Source: CG-Epi1 sp964634895
Lineage (GTDB): Archaea; Thermoplasmatota; Poseidoniia; MGIII; CG-Epi1
Direction: 5' to 3'
Assembly (NCBI GenBank): GCA_964634895.1
Contig: CAZWJS010000048.1
Span: 1 to 6,266 of the forward strand
DNA: 6,266 bases
A program made the translations under genes and the position numbers. A model generated the notes under the pieces. That model was given only the letters and a program-made list of their open reading frames with translations. It was not told the DNA's origin and did not search any database. This document shows positions 1 to 3,311 of this stretch, one piece after another. Each line of letters opens with the position of its first letter. The stretch's first letter is position 1.

Positions 1-1218
1 CAAGCCAAATTTCTCTCCTTTCAACTCTTTAATCAAACTCAGTTGATTTATGCTTCAATTAGAGACAACTCTACTTCCAAGCATATCTCAACTGAAGAAA
101 TTAAAGAATTATTAAAATTGGAGTTGGATAAGTCTAAACCTAAAAACCTGCCATCTCCACCAAAAGAGAAGATAGATACTGCTGAACCTAAAGCAAAACC
201 CAACCCAACGAAACAAAAGTCTTTAGATTGCATTTCTTTGTTAGAACTGTCCAATAAGTTCATAAAATCAAGACAAGACAGAGGTTATAGTCAAAAGACC
301 ATCGTTGACTATATAAACTCAAATAATCTGCTCCTAGAAGCATTTGGAGACATTCCTATCGACTCTCTAACGCATCAACATGGGAGAAACTATGTGGAAC
401 TATTGAAGCATCTGCCATCAAATAGGAAGAAGAAATATCCAGACAAATCAATCAAACAACTGATCGAATTAAAAGATGCTCAGCTAATGAGTCAAAGGAC
501 AATTAGTAAACACGTAGAGAAGGTATCAGCCTTATTTAATTGGGCAATCAAACAAGGGTATATTTCACAAAATGTATTTAGAGGCAAGCTAGAACCAATT
601 AGAAAAACAGAAGTAATAGAGAAGTATTTTACAGACCAAGAACTGAATCTGATTTTAGGTAATGCTTTAAAATCAGAATCATTGGCACAAAACAAACCTG
701 AAAGATATTGGGTGACTATGCTTTCAGCATATTCAGGTGCTAGATTGAATGAAGTTTGCCAATTGAATGTATCGGATATTCAAAAGACAGATGGAATTTG
801 GACATTGAATCTTAATGCTAATTCTGATGATAAGAGTATAAAAACTGAAGCAGGAAATAGAATAATTCCACTTCATCCTAAACTGATTGATCTTGGATTG
901 TTAGGTTATATGAAGCAAATCCAGAATCAGAACCAAGAGAAGCTATTTCCAAACCTGAAGAAAATGAGAAGCACAGGTTACGGAACAATGATTAGCAGGT
1001 GGTTTGCTAAATATTTAAAGAAGTTGGGAATCAAGAAGAAGGGCAAGAACTTCCATTCCTTTAGACATACAGTAGTCAATAAACTAATCACCAAGAAGGT
1101 TTACGAACCATTCATCAAAGAATTGATTGGTCATTCACATGGTTCGATTACTATGGATGTCTATGGAGGTAAGAAACCATTGGATATCTTACTAAATGAA
1201 TGTGTGATTAAGATTTAA
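1..1218 (+). CDS. Tyrosine site-specific recombinase (phage/element integrase), 5' end missing
   Basis: Catalyses strand exchange between short attachment sites to insert or excise a mobile element. The frame is open from base 1 with no stop. The first internal start-like codon (TTG, 43) has no ribosome site and is not needed, so the true start lies upstream; 405 residues are visible. Numbered from that TTG, residues 1-65 are the end of an N-terminal arm plus a Lys/Pro-rich linker, and about 68-170 form the SAM-like core-binding domain (with LPSNRKKKYPD, then the helix ending SALFNWAIKQG). The catalytic domain follows with every expected residue: R234 (SGARLNEV), K267 (KTEAGNRIIPLHP), H338 and R341 (HSFRHT), H364 (GHSHG) and the nucleophile Y374 (DVYGG). 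The protein therefore appears active. The shape matches proteobacterial integrases with an extended N-terminal arm. Its stop is followed at 1287 by a strong dyad. Family assignment is near certain; its target site is unknown. Confidence 0.95.
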   Translation, partial: QAKFLSFQLFNQTQLIYASIRDNSTSKHISTEEIKELLKLELDKSKPKNLPSPPKEKIDTAEPKAKPNPTKQKSLDCISLLELSNKFIKSRQDRGYSQKTIVDYINSNNLLLEAFGDIPIDSLTHQHGRNYVELLKHLPSNRKKKYPDKSIKQLIELKDAQLMSQRTISKHVEKVSALFNWAIKQGYISQNVFRGKLEPIRKTEVIEKYFTDQELNLILGNALKSESLAQNKPERYWVTMLSAYSGARLNEVCQLNVSDIQKTDGIWTLNLNANSDDKSIKTEAGNRIIPLHPKLIDLGLLGYMKQIQNQNQEKLFPNLKKMRSTGYGTMISRWFAKYLKKLGIKKKGKNFHSFRHTVVNKLITKKVYEPFIKELIGHSHGSITMDVYGGKKPLDILLNECVIKI

Positions 1219-1286
1219 GAGTTGAAATTATTCCTAATCTAATTGACTCTTTGAACAGATAAGAAATGGGCAACAGGATAAAAAGT

Positions 1287-1331
1287 ACCAGGTAATTTCT
1301 CTTTATATAATATAAGAAGATTTTACCTGGT
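1287..1331. repeat. 45-bp nested dyad just downstream of the integrase
   Basis: The outer arms ACCAGGTAA (1287-1295) and TTACCTGGT (1323-1331) are perfect 9-bp inverted repeats. An inner pair TTATA/TATAA (1303-1307 and 1311-1315) has the same centre, base 1309. Folded as one hairpin, 17 of 21 positions pair by Watson-Crick and one more as a G-T wobble. There is no T-run after it, so it is a poor intrinsic terminator. It starts 68 bases after the integrase stop. It may be a recombinase or regulator binding site, or an mRNA 3' structure; the sequence does not decide between them. Confidence 0.55.
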
Positions 1332-1337
1332 GAACCT

Positions 1338-1357
1338 GCAACCTTGCTTATGGTTGC
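1338..1357. repeat. Small hairpin GCAACC/GGTTGC beside the dyad
   Basis: A perfect 6-bp inverted repeat with an 8-base loop begins six bases after the 45-bp dyad. Weak outer arms TGAAC (1331-1335) and GTTCA (1369-1373) could extend it with a large internal loop. No T-tract follows on either strand. The minus strand looks slightly tRNA-like here, but no T-arm or acceptor stem can be made. Confidence 0.35.
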
Positions 1358-1652
1358 TACATCTGGATGTTCAAACTATCTAGGTCAGTAGAAGTGTTGA
1401 TATAACTGACTTTATGGATTTGGATTCGAAACTGTCAGGTAATGATAAACTATCCCATTCAAGCAGAGAATCCGCACCAATAAGCAGTAATCTTGTTGTT
1501 CATTCAGGATTTAGTTGGGAATCTGATATAAACTCAAAAGATTTCGTCTGCAATCCTGCCATTTCCCATTTAACCACGAAAAAACAAATAAATTACTGTT
1601 AATTTCTGAGATGTTTACTCCCAGTATAAGTAAGGTGCTGGAGAGATTAAGA

Positions 1653-1691
1653 CAGGTGAATTTTATGATGAATGTTCATTAGATTCGCCTG
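1653..1691 (-). terminator. Possible terminator hairpin of the acyltransferase gene
   Basis: CAGGTGAAT (1653-1661) faces ATTCGCCTG (1683-1691), matching 8 of 9 bases as an inverted repeat. The one mismatch is G-T on the plus strand and C-A on the minus strand, so the minus-strand RNA hairpin has 8 pairs. The loop contains a further small dyad, ATGAA/TTCAT. The structure lies 28 bases beyond the acyltransferase stop, a typical place for a terminator, but the tract after it (TCTTAATCTCTC on the minus strand) is only weakly T-rich. Position supports the call; strength does not. Confidence 0.3.
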
Positions 1692-1718
1692 CCAATTGAG
1701 TGTTGAATTCTGTAAATG

Positions 1719-2387
1719 TTATGCTTTGTGTTCTACAGTTTTTCTCAAAATTTTCGCAGGATTACCAACCACGACATTATTTTCTTCTATAGAGTCAATT
1801 ACAACACTACCCATACCAACCAAACAATAATCACCGATAGTAATGTTACCTATGATTGCAGAATTCGTTCCTAAATAGCATGAATTACCAATTGTAACCC
1901 CACCAGAGATACATACACCTCCTGTAATGCAAGAGTAGTCACCAATAGAATCATCGTGACTTATGACAGTATTCGGCAAAACCATAACATGATTTCCAAT
2001 ATTTACATTCGAGGCGATGGTAACGTTTTGAAGAACAACTGTTCCTTGAGCAAGTTTAGCCATCTTTGAGACACTAGCTGATGGGTGGACAATTGTTTCA
2101 AACCTTTCTAATGGAATGTCTGTTTTTGATATGATGTCTTTCTTCTTCCAGAAATTGGAATGACTACCAATTCCATTTACAAAAAGGCAATCTTTGTAAT
2201 TGGAAGCACTAGTCAGGGGACCTAATACTTCAACCCCAAAATGTACTTTTCCCTTATTCTCTAGGTTATCGTCAAGGAAGCCGATACATTTGTAAATGGT
2301 ATGCTGGTTATGTTCATTGATGGCATTGACGGTATCGAGAATATCAATGCAATTTCCACCAGTACCTAAGATTATCAGTCTTTTCAT
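1719..2387 (-). CDS. NeuD/PglD-family left-handed beta-helix acyltransferase
   Basis: Probably transfers an acetyl (or other acyl) group from a CoA donor to a sialic-acid-like or nucleotide-linked amino sugar in the cytoplasm, for surface glycan or glycoprotein synthesis. The 222 residues match the family's usual length. Residues 3-17 form the N-terminal Rossmann-like strand and glycine turn (LIILGTGGNCIDIL); the usual GGHG is GGNC, so the common His is Asn12. A hinge (HPSASVS, 101-107) leads into hexapeptide repeats spanning about 112-198. The likely catalytic base is H144, followed by D145 (SHDD), at the place of the PglD histidine. The C-terminus has GMGSVV (191-196) and the typical GNPAKILR (208-215). 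Family membership is clear; substrate and acyl group are not. No sialic acid, nucleotide-sugar or glycosyltransferase genes flank it, which is odd for this family. It may be cargo or a relic of a larger locus. It converges with the integrase. Confidence 0.9.
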   Translation of the reverse strand: MKRLIILGTGGNCIDILDTVNAINEHNQHTIYKCIGFLDDNLENKGKVHFGVEVLGPLTSASNYKDCLFVNGIGSHSNFWKKKDIISKTDIPLERFETIVHPSASVSKMAKLAQGTVVLQNVTIASNVNIGNHVMVLPNTVISHDDSIGDYSCITGGVCISGGVTIGNSCYLGTNSAIIGNITIGDYCLVGMGSVVIDSIEENNVVVGNPAKILRKTVEHKA

Positions 2388-2390
2388 TGT

Positions 2391-2397
2391 CCTCCCT
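2391..2397 (-). promoter_or_regulatory. Ribosome binding site of the acyltransferase gene, closely spaced
   Basis: The minus strand reads AAGGGAGGACA directly before ATG 2387. The GGAGG core (2391-2395) is only three bases from the start codon, shorter than the usual five to nine. The start is still well supported, because the protein then begins MKRLIILGTGG, the standard N-terminus of the family, and no later in-frame start would keep the first strand. Confidence 0.6.
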
Positions 2398-2433
2398 TTT
2401 TTAGCATGACCATAGATTGATAAGTTTTTTGAC

Positions 2434-2574
2434 CTAGTAACGAATAGACTTGTTATTTATTAGGAATAGAAACTCATTTGTTCTTGATAACATTGTACTA
2501 GACTTGCGACATTTTGAAAAATAATGCACACCACAATCAAATACGTAGTGTCGTAAATTAGATATTATTGGCAT
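2434..2574 (-). CDS. Doubtful 46-residue open frame upstream of the acyltransferase gene
   Basis: Runs from ATG 2574 to TAG 2434 on the minus strand, co-directional with the acyltransferase and ending 46 bases before its start. It begins MPIISNLRHYVFDCGVHYF and contains two cysteines. No family is recognised, and there is no signal peptide or membrane segment. A perfect AGGAGGT (2591-2597) lies upstream, but 16 bases from the ATG, too far for efficient use. It may be a leader peptide, a gene remnant or chance. Confidence 0.15.
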   Translation of the reverse strand: MPIISNLRHYVFDCGVHYFSKCRKSSTMLSRTNEFLFLINNKSIRY

Positions 2575-2723
2575 TGCGGTATCTCAATTTACCTCCTGCG
2601 ATTATTAACTTTAGAATGGGGTAATCTCGTTATTATGTTATTTAATCATAATCTCAGTATGAAATCCAAATTTAAGTCTGTTTCTGTCAGTTAATTGCCA
2701 AGTTACGTTAGATAAAGCAAATG

Positions 2724-2873
2724 CTAGATCCAACGTGTGGCACCTAACCAACCTAACCTCTTGAAATACGCCAATCTAGACACCTTCCTAGACGAATTAA
2801 GACCCTGATGTTTATGTAGAATCTCTGCTTGTTCTAAGTTAATCAAAGCATCTACGGAAAACAAGAATTCCAT
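2724..2873 (-). CDS. Doubtful 49-residue open frame, possible gene remnant
   Basis: Runs from ATG 2873 to TAG 2724 on the minus strand; the frame is open 11 codons further upstream. It starts MEFLFSVDALINLEQAEIL, a plausible amphipathic helix, and ends in a basic and Trp-rich tail (RLAYFKRLGWLGATRWI). No ribosome site precedes the ATG and no family is recognised. The opposite strand over the same bases is also open apart from one TGA, so the coding strand is not certain. It could be the end of a decayed gene. Confidence 0.18.
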   Translation of the reverse strand: MEFLFSVDALINLEQAEILHKHQGLNSSRKVSRLAYFKRLGWLGATRWI

Positions 2874-2915
2874 GGTAGTAATGGCTAAGCAATGTAATAA
2901 CAAATGTTAATATAT

Positions 2916-2932
2916 TGTTACAGGTAGTAACA
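2916..2932. promoter_or_regulatory. Operator-like palindrome TGTTAC-N5-GTAACA
   Basis: Two perfect 6-bp arms are separated by AGGTA. Related half-sites surround it: TAACAA (2898-2903), AATGTTA (2903-2909), TTGTTA (2915-2920) and TAACATT (2928-2934), giving overlapping inverted pairs within 37 bases. The geometry suits a dimeric repressor or an initiator protein. AT-rich DNA produces such words by chance, so the call is tentative. Confidence 0.3.
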
Positions 2933-3094
2933 TTAAATAAAGTGTAGAATATCACTGTTCTTATGGGTTACTAAATACAGAGAGTCCTTACAATAACTGG
3001 ATAATTTGATTGTTCTATTTATTTTTTTGTGGGGATTTAGTGATAGCAATAACATTAACAAAAAGATAAAAAAAGTTGGTTTTTCTTGCGAACT

Positions 3095-3111
3095 CCGACA
3101 TAGGATGTCGG
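3095..3111. promoter_or_regulatory. Perfect 7-bp hairpin, possible operator over a -35 region
   Basis: CCGACAT (3095-3101) and ATGTCGG (3105-3111) flank a 3-base loop, with a further T-G pair outside. It is the most GC-rich structure in an AT-rich stretch. It ends 10 bases before a TATAAT at 3122-3127, so it would cover the -35 position of any promoter using that box. No T-run adjoins on either strand, which argues against a terminator. Confidence 0.4.
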
Positions 3112-3121
3112 GTGTTAAGGT

Positions 3122-3127
3122 TATAAT
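3122..3127 (+). promoter_or_regulatory. Candidate -10 box (TATAAT) for the primase-helicase gene
   Basis: An exact consensus -10 hexamer on the coding strand, about 185 bases before the primase-helicase ATG. No good -35 hexamer stands 16-18 bases upstream, because that place is occupied by the CCGACAT/ATGTCGG hairpin. If used, it implies a leader of roughly 180 bases, and transcription may depend on a protein bound at the palindrome. A single hexamer in AT-rich DNA is weak evidence. Confidence 0.25.
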
Positions 3128-3186
3128 TACGTGTAACAGAAAAGGATAGAGATTAATTCGATTTCTATCAAATTTAACATAATCGT

Positions 3187-3200
3187 GGAGGTGATATTTG
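3187..3200 (+). promoter_or_regulatory. Strong Shine-Dalgarno leading to a TTG-TAA start-stop
   Basis: GGAGGTGAT (3187-3195) is a nine-base match to the complement of the usual 16S rRNA 3' end, better than the site used by either complete gene here. Six bases after GGAGG comes TTG (3198-3200), followed at once by TAA (3201-3203). No ATG-led frame follows at a usable distance. A 12-codon frame beginning GTG (3185) overlaps the site itself. It may be a leader element upstream of the primase-helicase gene or the stranded start of a lost gene. Confidence 0.3.
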
Positions 3201-3297
3201 TAAGATTCTGGCTTTCTGAAACTTAATTTAATCTCATTTTGAAAACATAAACTTAATCGGCTTGGAACTAGAAACTTGATCATCCAAGTCACCCAAA

Positions 3298-3303
3298 AAG
3301 GAA
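3298..3303 (+). promoter_or_regulatory. Ribosome binding site that sets the primase-helicase start
   Basis: AAGGAA stands eight bases before ATG 3312. The same frame extends upstream to a TTG at 3276, but that codon has no Shine-Dalgarno, and the extra 12 residues would be encoded across this ribosome site. The ATG is therefore preferred. Confidence 0.7.
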
Positions 3304-3311
3304 ATAACAAA

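Larger units (their letters stand above)
1219..1718. other. 500-bp stretch between integrase and acyltransferase with no convincing gene
   Basis: The two flanking genes converge on this stretch. It contains a nested dyad (1287-1331), a small hairpin (1338-1357) and an inverted repeat near the acyltransferase stop (1653-1691), described separately. A 62-codon plus-strand frame (ATG 1414 to 1602) lacks a ribosome site and resembles no family I know. The complementary strand across the same bases is also largely open, with one TGA at 1500-1502, and contains a 20-codon frame starting at 1562. Neither looks like a maintained gene. An integrase attachment site could lie here, but only one copy of any candidate core would be in the window, so it cannot be identified. 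Confidence 0.5.
2388..3311. other. 924-bp control-like region without a convincing gene
   Basis: The region separates the divergently transcribed acyltransferase and primase-helicase genes, so it must hold promoters for both unless they are read from further off. It is AT-rich with A/T tracts around 3020-3090. It contains the palindrome at 2916-2932, a hairpin and TATAAT box at 3095-3127, a stranded Shine-Dalgarno at 3187-3195, and two doubtful minus-strand small frames (2434-2574 and 2724-2873). A 125-codon minus-strand frame opens from TTG 3310 to 2933, but it has no ribosome site, and part of it is encoded by simple A/T runs. Such a region ahead of a replication gene could include an origin, yet I see no iterons and no convincing DnaA-box cluster. 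Confidence 0.5.

Noticed and set aside
1321..1385. tRNA-like look on the minus strand (GTAGCAACC, GGTTGCAGGTTCA)
   Set aside because: The TTC-containing segment has no pairing T-stem, and no acceptor stem or D-arm can be formed.
1414..1602. 62-codon plus-strand open frame starting with ATG
   Set aside because: No ribosome site, no recognisable family, and the complementary strand is about as open. It is noted in the gap description but not called as a gene.
2445..2506. Direct repeat TAGACTTG at 2445-2452 and 2499-2506
   Set aside because: Only two 8-base copies with unrelated flanks; expected by chance in a region this long.
2522..2530. TAATGCACA as a DnaA box
   Set aside because: One mismatch from TTATNCACA and only a single copy in the gap, so it does not support an origin.
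2504..2556. Inverted pair TTGCGACA/TGTCGTAA as possible transposon ends
   Set aside because: Eight bases with one mismatch is expected by chance. There is no target duplication and no transposase between or beside them.
3060..3111. Hairpin plus T-tract as a minus-strand intrinsic terminator
   Set aside because: The T-run on the minus strand begins about 20 bases after the stem, too far for an intrinsic terminator.
2933..3310. 125-codon minus-strand open frame ending next to the primase-helicase start
   Set aside because: It begins with TTG without a ribosome site, and its hydrophobic run is encoded by simple A/T tracts. Its length is somewhat notable for AT-rich DNA, but nothing else supports it.
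3276..3311. TTG start giving a 995-residue primase-helicase
   Set aside because: No Shine-Dalgarno precedes it, and AAGGAA is correctly placed for ATG 3312.
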